NCBI GenBank assembly: GCA_963921825.1
Contig: OY997594.1
Location: 43,704,557-43,768,556, forward strand
Source: Erodium maritimum
Lineage: Eukaryota; Streptophyta; Magnoliopsida; Geraniales; Geraniaceae
Length of the DNA stretch: 64,000 bases
Reading direction: 5' to 3'
In this document: positions 43,455 to 51,769 of the stretch, piece by piece
Numbering within the stretch: position 1 is the first letter of the stretch
How the letters are laid out: the number at the start of each line of letters is the position of its first letter
Notes under the pieces: model-generated
Database searches by the model: none
What the model saw: only the letters and a program-made list of their open reading frames with translations
Told to the model about the DNA's origin: nothing
Program-made: the position numbers and the translations under genes

Positions 43455-44449
43455 ATGAAAGACCAATTTACTTTATCAAAGGCCTTCTCAAAGTCAGCCT
43501 TAAACATCAGAATTTTTTCTTTGGATTTTTTTATACAATCCACCACCTTAGAAGCAACCAAGATCCCATCCAGAATTTGCCTTCCCGGTGTTGGGTTCGG
43601 TTTTAATTGTTTGCTCATAACCATTTAAATTCCCTACAACCTCCTTCAGCCTTGTGGCCAATAATTTAGAAAGGATTTTATAAGGCCCCCCATTAGACTA
43701 ATGGGCCTATAATCATCAAAGGACAAGGGAGAATCACACTTGGGAATAAGTGTTAAGAAAGAGGAATTGAGTCCTTTACCAATGTAGGCTGAATAGTGAA
43801 AATGGTTGAAGAAGTTGATTAGATCAGTCCTTAATATTGGCCAACATTTTTGGAAGAACCTGAGAGTGAATCCATTAGGACCAGTTGCCTTATCACCAGA
43901 ACAAGCCATTATGGCCTTTAAAATTTCTTCCTTCATAAAAGGATTTTCTAACCAAGATGATTCCTCTGGGGATATTGTATTGAAATTTAAGTTATCAATA
44001 GCCATGGAGGGGGGTAAGGACCCTTTAAATCTGTTGCTGAAGTGTTTGGCTGCAGCATTTTTAATTTGTTGTGGATCTGTGAGTAATTCATCTTGAAACC
44101 AGATTTGAGAAATTTTCTTCTGACTTCCTTTATAGTTAGCAACCCTGTGGAAATACTTTGAACCTTTGTCACCTTCATCAAGCCACTTTTTTCTGGCCTT
44201 TTGGCTCCATAACTTTGATAGCAACTTTTTCTTGGTAATAAGATCAGCTTTAAGGGCCCCTCTTTGAGAACATTCTTGAGGAAGTAAATCTCTAGATTCT
44301 ATTAAAGAATCAAACTTGTCAATGCTACATCTGAGATTGGAGATATATGTTTCCAAATGACCATAGACCTCAAAATTCCAAGTTCTTAAGTCTTCCTTTA
44401 ATAATTTCAACTTCTGCCATAGCACAAAATGAAGGAATCCAGCCACCAC
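43455..44449 (-). pseudogene. L1 ORF2, linker and reverse transcriptase N-terminal part
   Basis: The minus strand shows LLKEDLRTWNFEVYGHLETYI, QKARKKWLDEGDKGSKYFHR, then KAIMACSGDKATGPNGFTLRFFQKCW (start of the RT fingers) and LNSSFLTLIPKCDSPLSFDDYRPISL. A frameshift near 43680 moves the reading into the frame with TPGRQILDGILVASK and KADFEKAFDKVNWSFI, where the D of FEKAFDKV is the first catalytic aspartate. The solo LTR begins right after WSFI. Confidence 0.85.
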
Positions 44450-44477
44450 ATAAGAATTACCAAATGAGTCAACAATG

Positions 44478-45245
44478 CTAAAAAAACATGTGATCTTCTA
44501 ACCATATGTTCAAGAACTTGAATGGTTTGGGCCCCCAATCAATGGAAGGAATGGCCAGCATCAGGGCTCTATGGTCAGAGATACACCTTGGAAGGCATGA
44601 TTGTGATAAATTTGGATAGCAAGCAAAAAATTCAGAGGAGATTAGAATCCTATCAATCCTTGAAGCCATGGAGCCATGGCCAAACCAAGTGTATTTTCCT
44701 CCAGATAAAGGTGGATCAATCAATCCTACTGACTGAATGAAGTTTACAAAAGAAGCTCTCCCAGGTTCATATGATCTCTGATTATTCCTTTCTAGTGAAG
44801 AAACAGTTGAATTGAAATCTCCTCCTACCAAAACCAGTGTTTCATCTTCCAAGATTGAAAGTTCAGATAGTATAGCCCTCCAAAGATTTCTTCTCTTAGA
44901 GACAGAGTTAGGAGCATACACATTAATAAAACAAACTTTCCTGTTGATAGAAGAGATTCATCCCCCACAGATGAGTGCACCATCAATAGGTTTAGAGTTT
45001 TGATTGGAAAAGTCTGCAGTTTTCCAACAGGTGATAATACCACCAGCACTACCAATTGTAGGAGCAAATGTAAAATCCCAACCCCAACCAAGACCACAAC
45101 TTCTCATAAAAGAAAGGGGCACCTTTTCTAGCTTTGATTCTTGAATAAACAGTAGTTGTGGGGATTTCTTGCGCATCACGTCAGCTAATGTTCTCCTCTT
45201 TTGTGAGGAGGCAAGACCCCTCATGTTCCATGAGAGGAATTTCAT
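44478..45245 (-). pseudogene. L1 ORF2 apurinic-type endonuclease
   Basis: ORF2 starts at MKFLSWNMRGLASSQKR (45245), the standard plant L1 endonuclease opening in which the N of SWN is an active-site residue. LLFIQESKLEK follows (catalytic E). A frameshift around 44930-44970 leads into a frame with MYAPNSVSKRRNLWRAIL, VLVGGDFNSTVSS (catalytic D and N), WFGHGSMASRIDRILIS and CISDHRALML (final SDH). All catalytic motifs are visible. A stop near 44470 separates this from the next ORF2 part. Confidence 0.9.
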
Positions 45246-45804
45246 GGTTGCTTATTGAGAGAGAGGAGGAAAGGTCGCTAGATTATCTACCTGGAGATCA
45301 TCACCAGCTAAATCCAAATACTCATCTTCACTATCAGGCTCCAAATTTACTCTTCTCTCATCATCTACCCCCAAAGAACTCAGATGTTGTAGAATTACTT
45401 CCTCATCACATACTGGCTTCAAACCAATTGCTTTCCCAAATAATAAAGCTTTTCTTGCCTCTGATACTACTTTTGTTTCTGAGATGGTAATCGACTTCTT
45501 TAAAGTTGTAGAACCCCCCTTTAATTTTGATCTGGTCTCATAACCATGGAGAGGGGCAGAGGTAAATTTTTTTCTTCTTCTTTGATTTAAAATTTGGAGA
45601 GATTTGCTGAGATTTTCCCAAGCCCATGTTGTTAGCCGTCTGCAAAATCTGAAGTTGCACTGTTGGACTGTACCTTTGAGTTGATGGGGCTGCAGATGTG
45701 TGAGAGAATAAACCACTTTGAAGCTCCTCAATACCTTGAGGAGTAGAGTTGGTAATGAGTTGATTTGGGGAAAGGTTCATAGCATTTAATGCTAAATTAG
45801 AAGC

Positions 45805-47586
45805 TCATGTGCCTAAACCTTCTTTTGTAGGTTTCAAGCCTGCTTGGGAGGTGATTACAATTAAATGGAGAGGGGCCAAAGGTGTACTTTTATTTTGGAA
45901 AGGTAACTGAACAAGAGAGTGAGAGGAAGGAGGAGTAACTACCTCTGTGTCTTGGTTGGTAACAGTTAAGGCTAAAGGACAAATTTGTGAAGACAAACAT
46001 TCTTCAGTTAATGCAACTGATTGAATCTGAATTAAACCAGGAGAGTTGGGCACCAGAGTAACATCCTGCGTTGAAATGCGTTCCTGCTCAAGCAAGTCTT
46101 CCTCATGATAAGTATCCAAAACGATTTTCCCGCCTAAACTTTGACTGGAGCCAGCTACAGTGAGTGTCTTCTCTGGCTGAGAATTTTGTAGAGGGGGATC
46201 AGCTGTTGGAGGAATAGTATCTGAAGGTGATATGAGAGTAAGACTTGGAGATTCAGAGAAGTTCCCAGAGATGATCGGTGGTGAGACTTGATCAGAATCT
46301 GAGAGACTATCATTTTCCTCAGATGATGTAGAACCATAATAGAAATATTCTCCCAAGAGATGAGGGACTTCTTCTAAAGCTAAAGAAGAAACCCAAATTC
46401 TGCACAATTGATTTCCCAACAAGACATGAACCTCTTTATCAATATTCTTTAGGTTATACGAATGCATCAACACAAACGCTTTGTCAACCAACACTCCAGC
46501 TTTGGATTGAGGATGTGTATGAGTTAAGGAGCCAAACTCTTTGATACAAACTTCAAAAGTCTCTTCACACCATCCCTGATAAGGGACTCCTTTAATTTCC
46601 ACCCAAGAAAAGTGACCTCCTTTCCCACAGAAGGAGAGGTTATTAGGTATAAACGTGAGCCAATTATGGAGCCAAGATCCTTCCTCTTTTTTAAATTCCC
46701 TATCAAACAATTCATCTGGACAACAAACCATCACCAATTTGTTTCCTAAGGCTTTAACTTGAACTTCAGTAACACCTTGAAGAGCTAGATCTCTCATAAT
46801 GGAAGAAGCTGTGTGAGAACTAAGAGTGATAGCTAGATGAGATCTCAGGGTGAAGTCTAATTGTTTTGCAACAATTGAGCCTCTTATATTAGGAATAGAA
46901 TCACCAAATGGATCTTGCTTTGAAGAGGAAGGAGGGTTTGTAGGAGATTTATCTCTAAGCCAAGCTTCTGTCACAAATAGCTTATGCCCCTCAACAATAG
47001 CCCCATTGAACTTAAAAATAGCTTCCTTGAGATTTTCCAACCTCTGAAAATAGCAGAACCCAAAGAATCTTCCTTTCGCATTTGGCTTTGTGGCTACAGA
47101 GGATCTTGTGAGGCCCGATATGGTGGAGAAGGTATTTTTCAACCAAATGTTGGTTGCATATTTAGGAATGTTATGCACGAAGGCAGCAAAGATCTGAGGT
47201 TGTTGGTGACGAGGTCGTTGATTGTTAGACTGCTCTTCAACCCATACTTGTCGATTCGGGGTAGAGTCTGAGCCTGAGAGGATTGGTTGGAAATATTTGT
47301 CGTAAAATATCTTCTGACCATGTAGAAGTTTAGTACAACCACCAGGAGAATACTCTTGCGTATGATCAGATGAAGAGGGAGAATGATGTCTTCTAGGCTT
47401 TCTCTTGATTCCTTTCTTGTGAGGTCGTTCGAAGCCCGGTGGAGGGCCACCGGTTGAAGATGAAATTGGCTTGTGTATGGCAGGAGTTTCCCGATGCCCA
47501 GCTAGCTCATCCATTGAGAGCCTGACCGTCATAATTGTCTGCAGAAACCTGTTGCAAAAGAGTGAAAACAGAGCACTTGAAGGCAC
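45805..47586 (-). CDS. L1 ORF1 protein with RRM domain
   Basis: An intact reading frame of 593 codons. Function in the family: ORF1 proteins bind the LINE RNA and form the ribonucleoprotein that carries it to the target. Visible parts: a basic cluster KKGIKRKPRR at about residues 57-66, a probable nuclear signal or RNA-contact segment; an RRM at about residues 131-212 with an RNP1-like GRFFGFCYF; a middle region with SWVEIKGVPYQGWCEETF, a motif common after the RRM in plant L1 ORF1; and a long Ser/Thr/Pro-rich acidic tail. The start is uncertain, since Met 19 (MTVRLSMDELAG) or Met 25 could be used. ORF1 with an RRM is known for plant L1 families such as BNR of beet. Only 560 bp separate its stop from ORF2, which begins at 45245. 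Confidence 0.88.
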   Translation of the reverse strand: MPSSALFSLFCNRFLQTIMTVRLSMDELAGHRETPAIHKPISSSTGGPPPGFERPHKKGIKRKPRRHHSPSSSDHTQEYSPGGCTKLLHGQKIFYDKYFQPILSGSDSTPNRQVWVEEQSNNQRPRHQQPQIFAAFVHNIPKYATNIWLKNTFSTISGLTRSSVATKPNAKGRFFGFCYFQRLENLKEAIFKFNGAIVEGHKLFVTEAWLRDKSPTNPPSSSKQDPFGDSIPNIRGSIVAKQLDFTLRSHLAITLSSHTASSIMRDLALQGVTEVQVKALGNKLVMVCCPDELFDREFKKEEGSWLHNWLTFIPNNLSFCGKGGHFSWVEIKGVPYQGWCEETFEVCIKEFGSLTHTHPQSKAGVLVDKAFVLMHSYNLKNIDKEVHVLLGNQLCRIWVSSLALEEVPHLLGEYFYYGSTSSEENDSLSDSDQVSPPIISGNFSESPSLTLISPSDTIPPTADPPLQNSQPEKTLTVAGSSQSLGGKIVLDTYHEEDLLEQERISTQDVTLVPNSPGLIQIQSVALTEECLSSQICPLALTVTNQDTEVVTPPSSHSLVQLPFQNKSTPLAPLHLIVITSQAGLKPTKEGLGT

Positions 47587-47851
47587 TAGGAAGCAAGCCT
47601 CAAAGCCCTGGAGAAAGAAGGAGGAGGTCGGTGGTTCGATGGCCTTCTGCCATCCTGAACACTACACCGGAGAAGCAAGATCAATCAAGACGGGGATGCA
47701 GATGAGAACAAAGTTCATTGTTCTTGGTAATGAACAGTGATCTTTAAGTTCACTGTAGCGCTGAGTAGAAAGCGTTTTTGTATACTTAATTACTTCCTTT
47801 TTTGGTAATCCATGTTTAGGTACGTGAAACCTAATTGTAATTCAAAATGTC
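47587..47851 (-). other. L1 5' UTR
   Basis: About 265 bp between the insertion boundary and the first ORF1 Met. As ORF1 is complete, the copy is close to full length, though a few 5' bases may be missing. Confidence 0.7.
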
Positions 47852-47865
47852 ACTATGTCCTTTTT

Positions 47866-48260
47866 CGAAACGGGAAATGCGAGATTTCTTGAGGATGTTG
47901 TGTTTGAGGGGGGGGGGGAGTGTAAGGAATGTCTTTTTTGAAAAGGAATTTGTTCCTTTGCCGGATATTGATATTGATATTGACAATGTTCAACCTATTG
48001 ACATTGTTCAAGAAACAATGGGAGACAACGATTAGGATTCCCCTACTCAAGTTCAGGAGGTTGTTCTAGAAGAGCAACCACAACTACCTCAAGATGAAGT
48101 GACACTTAGGCGATCCACTAGAGTAAGGAGGAGTGTAATCTCTAGTGATTATATTGTATTCCTTCAGGAACACGACTTTGACACTGGGACAATGGAAGAT
48201 GATCCAATCCACTTCCAATAGGTCAAATAAAGCGTTAACTATCAAAAGTGGGTCGATGCT
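47866..48260 (+). pseudogene. Copia D pol linker between integrase and reverse transcriptase
   Basis: Resumes right after the right L1 target duplication with ..GNARFLEDVVFEGG-like sequence, then EEFVPLPDIDIDID-type acidic sequence and a RRSTRVRRSVI-like block. These are typical of the variable linker in plant Copia pol. Broken. A run of ten or more G at about 47908-47921 lies in it. Confidence 0.75.
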
Positions 48261-49150
48261 ATGAATGATGAGATAAAATCTATGCATGGTAATGGCGTTT
48301 GGAAACTCGTCAAGTTGCCTGAAGATGCGAAGCTTATTGGTTGCAAATGGATATTTAAAACCAAGCGGGATTCGAAAGGAAATATTGAGAGGTATAAAGC
48401 GCGTCTAGTTGCTAAGGGTTTTACTCAAAAGGAAGGTATTGACTATAAGGAAACTTTCTCTCGGGTATCATCGAAAGATTCTTATAGAACAATAATGGCA
48501 CTTGTAGCTCATTTGGATATAGAGCTGCATCACATGGATGTAAAGACGAATTTTCTCAATGGTGAAAATGAGGAAACCATATATATGGCACAACCAGAAA
48601 ATTTTGTACTAGGTGACCCAAAGTCTATGCTTTGTGAACTCAAAAGGTCCATCTATGGTCTCAAGCAAGCTTCCCGTCAATGGTATAACAAGTTTCATAC
48701 TATCATAACCTTGTGTGGCTTTGAGGTCAATGTAGTGGATAATTGTGTATATCATAAGTTTAGTGGGAGTAAATTCATCTTCTTGGTGCTATATGTCGAC
48801 GATATTTTGTTGGCAATTAGCGATATAGGTTTGTTGCACGAAACCAAGAGATTTTTAACAAAATATTTTCAAATGAAGGATCTTGGTGATGCAACTTTTG
48901 TGTTAGGAATCAAGATACACCGAGATCGCTCTCGTGGTATTCTTGGGTTATCACAAAAGAACTATATCGAAAGGGTCCTTGCCAGGTTTGGTATGAAAGA
49001 GTGTGCACTTGAAGATACTCATGTTGCTAAAGGAGAAAAGTTTAGTCTCAAACAATGCCCCATGAATGAATTAGAAAGAAAGAAATGCTTAAGATCCCAT
49101 ATGCTTCGACTGTTGGGAGTCTTATCTATGCTCAAATATGAACCCGTCCA
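48261..49150 (+). pseudogene. Copia D reverse transcriptase
   Basis: A long well-preserved stretch: GVWKLVKLPEDAKLIGCKWI, YKARLVAKGFTQKEGIDY, HHMDVKTNFLNGE, LKRSIYGLKQASRQWYNKF, and FLVLYVDDILLA with the catalytic YVDD. KYFQMKDLGDATFVLGI and GLSQKNYIERVLARF follow. It is the best preserved part of the element, which as a whole is broken. Clade within Copia not assigned. Confidence 0.9.
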
Positions 49151-49780
49151 GATTTGGCGTACATAGTCGGCATGTTGGGCAGATACTTAAGTGACCCTGG
49201 TATGGATCATTGGAAAGCAGCCAAATGGGTCATGAGGTACGTACAGAGAACAAAGGAGTACATGCTCACCTATCGGAAGTCAGAAAATTTGGAGATCATT
49301 AGGTATTCTGACTCCGATCTTGCGGGTTGCCAAGATATTAGGAGATCCACTTCTAGTTATGTTTTGTTGTTGTCAGGAGGAGCTATATCTCAGAGAAGTG
49401 CTAAGAAGACACTTATAGCTCCTTCCACCATGGAAACAGAATTCATAGCTTGGTATGAGGCAACCAACTAGGCTATATGGCTGCGAAATTTTTTCATCGG
49501 GTTGCGGGTTCTGGATAGAATCGAAAGACCTCTAAAGGTCTATGATGACAACCTTTCTGCAGTCACGTATTCGAATAATGACATAAGCTAGTCAAAGTAT
49601 AAACACATTAACGTTAAGTTTCTGGTTGTTAAAGAAAGAGTTCAGGGAAAAATAGTGCCTATTGAGCATATAGGAACAAACTACATGCTAGCGGACCCAC
49701 TAACTAAGGGCTTAACACCTACAGTGTTTCATGAGCATACTGCTCATATGGGTGTTGTCTTAATTGACGATATGCGGTTT
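49150..49780 (+). pseudogene. Copia D RNase H
   Basis: DPGMDHWKAAKWVMRYVQ, RYSDSDLAGCQDIRRSTSSY (D of SDSDLAG is catalytic), STMETEFIAWYEATN and, toward 49700, IEHIGTNYMLADPLTKGL, the standard end of Copia pol. Broken. Confidence 0.88.
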
Positions 49781-50219
49781 TAGTGGGAGTTTGTTGCCAA
49801 AGTTAGCTATTCGGAATGACACTATATATATGTTAAGCATTCTGCAGAATGAAGTTGATGATGTTATTATCATTGTTGCTCTGAATGTTTTGTCTTTCAA
49901 TTGCGGTTTGGCATAAGGTTTGAAAGAGTGAATATTGATGTCATTTAAGCATTAAGGACCAAGTGGAAATAGGCATGGATGATATCACATCGCATGAAAT
50001 TTCCAGTCACACATCCATACTTTATCTATGTAATTGAATGTATTTGGCATGGTGATCATTGATGGGTCTAGTTACAATTGATGTAGCAAAGGCCGCTTTG
50101 GTCTCATGTTGGTACAAGAAATGGACCAGATTGTTTAAGGAAGATCTTTTAAGAATTATTGACCATTTTGTGCGCACTTAAGGTTTCAAATATAATTGTC
50201 ATTGATAATCAATTTGTAG
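49781..50219 (+). other. Copia D 3' non-coding region
   Basis: About 440 bp between the end of pol and the polypurine tract. No other element is seen. Confidence 0.6.
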
Positions 50220-50233
50220 CCCAAGTGGGAGAT
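50220..50233 (+). other. Copia D polypurine tract
   Basis: CCAAGTGGGAGAT directly before the 3' LTR start TGTTGGG. Confidence 0.85.
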
Positions 50234-50629
50234 TGTTGGGTTATTTTATAATCCAACATGTGGGCTTCTAAATTGAGACATATATTTGGGGTCAATATTC
50301 GTATTGGACTAAATAATTGGTATGGGCTTTGCAATATGTGATACCCACTATAGGTCTAATTAGAGTAATGGGCTTTAATTAGAGCCTATATATAAATTAG
50401 TAATTAGGGTTTGGTCCCCAATATTAATCAGTCGTTTTTCTCTTTTCCTCCATCACCATCTATTGAGTGAGAGCACATTAAGAGCATAAGGGATTAATTT
50501 GTTGAAGGCCAAGCCAATCTTGTTCTCGTTATCGACATTGAATCATCAGGTACGCTATTTATGCTATTCTATAATTAAATCCTGGTTATTTGACTAAGTG
50601 TTGGATTCTTAAGGGATTCGTATCTTTCA
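50234..50629 (+). repeat. Copia D 3' LTR
   Basis: A 396-bp partner of 30594-30995. The two differ by about 27 substitutions and a short indel near the 3' end. It ends CTTTCA, running without a break into the duplicated target sequence. Confidence 0.88.
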
Positions 50630-51050
50630 AAGTATGATTTTTCCTCTCGGCTATACCATTATGCTGAGGTGTACCAAGCATTGTATACTATGTACAAAAT
50701 TCTTTCCTTTCAAGTAATTTTTCTAATCGACTAGGACATTGACCCTTCTTAGTAAAACTTTTATAGCACTCACCACCGTTATCAAATATCACAATCTTAT
50801 CTCTTTTCTAATTGCCTTTCAAACTCATTTATGTATATCTCTCGGCATATTCATAGAATGAGAATATAGAAAGTGAATCCATATCAAACTTATTTATGAA
50901 TATCTCTGGGAACATTCATAGAATGAGATTATAGAAAGTGAATCCATATTATGCGTAAGTATTGTTCACCACTTTAAGGAGTATTAATAGGTATAGAAAT
51001 ATCAACGTGTATATTCTTAAGAAGTTGAGAGCTTCTCATGGTGTGTTTCT
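50630..51050 (-). mobile_element. Copia fossil C, right part (integrase)
   Basis: The first 205 bp repeat the sequence at 30386-30589 (integrase HNGVA zone). After that the minus-strand integrase continues toward its N-terminal side (a YGFT-type block near 50955). A diverged tandem duplication of about 62 bp is at 50828-50950. Broken. Confidence 0.65.
50828..50950. repeat. 62-bp tandem duplication
   Basis: The block from TCATTTATGTATATCTCTCGG to GTGAATCCATAT is followed by a second copy (TTATTTATGAATATCTCTGGG ...) with a few differences. Confidence 0.8.
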
Positions 51051-51104
51051 TTACTATGTGGCTAGTCTACTTACACCACACCATAACCATTCATCAGTGA
51101 TCGA

Positions 51105-51500
51105 ATCATTCGATCGGTGAAGAAAATCCTTGACGTTAAAGTTTATCGGGTATGTTTCGTCGGTGATGAATCGGTTTTTATTTCATTACCAATAAACTTT
51201 TAGTGCACTAAAATTCGGTCGCTGATAAAAGATCTTTACCGACCAAAATGGACGGTTGGTAAAGAATGTTCATTCTCAACCGAAAAGAACGATCGGTAAT
51301 GAAATATCACTACCAATTGAAATGGACGGTCGGTAATAAAAGATCATTACCGACTAGCCAAAACGATCGGTGATGAAAGATCATTTGGACCGTACAGAAC
51401 AATCAGTAATGAAAGTGTTTTGTTACATTACCGAACGAATAGAACGTCTAGTAAAGATCTTTCATTACCGACCAACGATTCAATTCGATCGGATATGTTA
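51105..51500. repeat. CACTA subterminal repeats
   Basis: About ten motif copies such as GATCGGTAATGAAA, GGACGGTCGGTAATAAAAGA, TTACCGACC and AACGATCGGTGATGAAAG, in direct and inverted orientation. In En/Spm elements such subterminal motifs bind the TNPA protein. They are diverged here. Confidence 0.7.
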
Positions 51501-51769
51501 AGAAACATATTTAAAAAAACATTTATAAATCGTTCTCTCAAACGTGCATGACATGAAAATTAACCTGTAAATTCATCTGAATCGGTATGATATTAAGCAA
51601 AACAATAAAAATAACACTTATCCAGACAAAAGTATTCGAACAATGAAACCATATAATGTATCTGAACAACAAAAAATAGTTTAAGTCATATAGGAAAAGC
51701 TAACTAGTCGGAATCATCAGTGCGTGTACAACAATTAAAAAACTTGGGGCCCTGGTTGGTGATGATACT

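Larger units (their letters stand above)
37950..47851 (-). mobile_element. L1-type LINE, near full length, interrupted by a solo LTR
   Basis: This non-LTR retrotransposon lies on the minus strand, with a 14-bp target duplication (ACTATGTCCTTTTT) and an A-rich tail (T-rich at 37950-37971 on the plus strand). In order it holds a 5' UTR of about 265 bp (47587-47851), an intact ORF1 (45805-47586) and an ORF2 with endonuclease, reverse transcriptase and C-terminal zinc-finger-like domain (38763-45245, with frameshifts). The 3' UTR is about 810 bp. Its own length is about 7.1 kb; an LTR-T solo LTR (40636-43454) accounts for the rest. The intact ORF1 and perfect target duplication point to a fairly recent insertion, while ORF2 has about four frameshifts and could not be active as it stands. 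Confidence 0.93.
30594..50629 (+). mobile_element. Ty1/Copia element D with two LTRs and two nests of insertions
   Basis: The 5' LTR is 30594-30995 and the 3' LTR is 50234-50629, with a primer-binding site and polypurine tract in place. Parts are: long leader to about 36712, gag about 36713-37400, integrase about 37470-37935, pol linker from 47866, reverse transcriptase about 48261-49000, RNase H about 49150-49770. A foldback holding a solo LTR (31340-35715) and an L1 holding another (37950-47851) account for about 14.3 kb, leaving about 5.7 kb of its own. It is broken (more than five interruptions). By eye the LTRs differ at about 27 of 385 bases (7%), very roughly 2.5-3 million years at 1.3e-8. 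The flanks carry an unusual direct repeat of about 205 bp (see findings). Confidence 0.9.

Noticed and set aside
47905-47922. Run of ten or more G as a functional G-rich element
   Set aside because: It lies in the decayed Copia pol linker and may simply be a slippage or sequencing artefact; there is no second G-run for a quadruplex.
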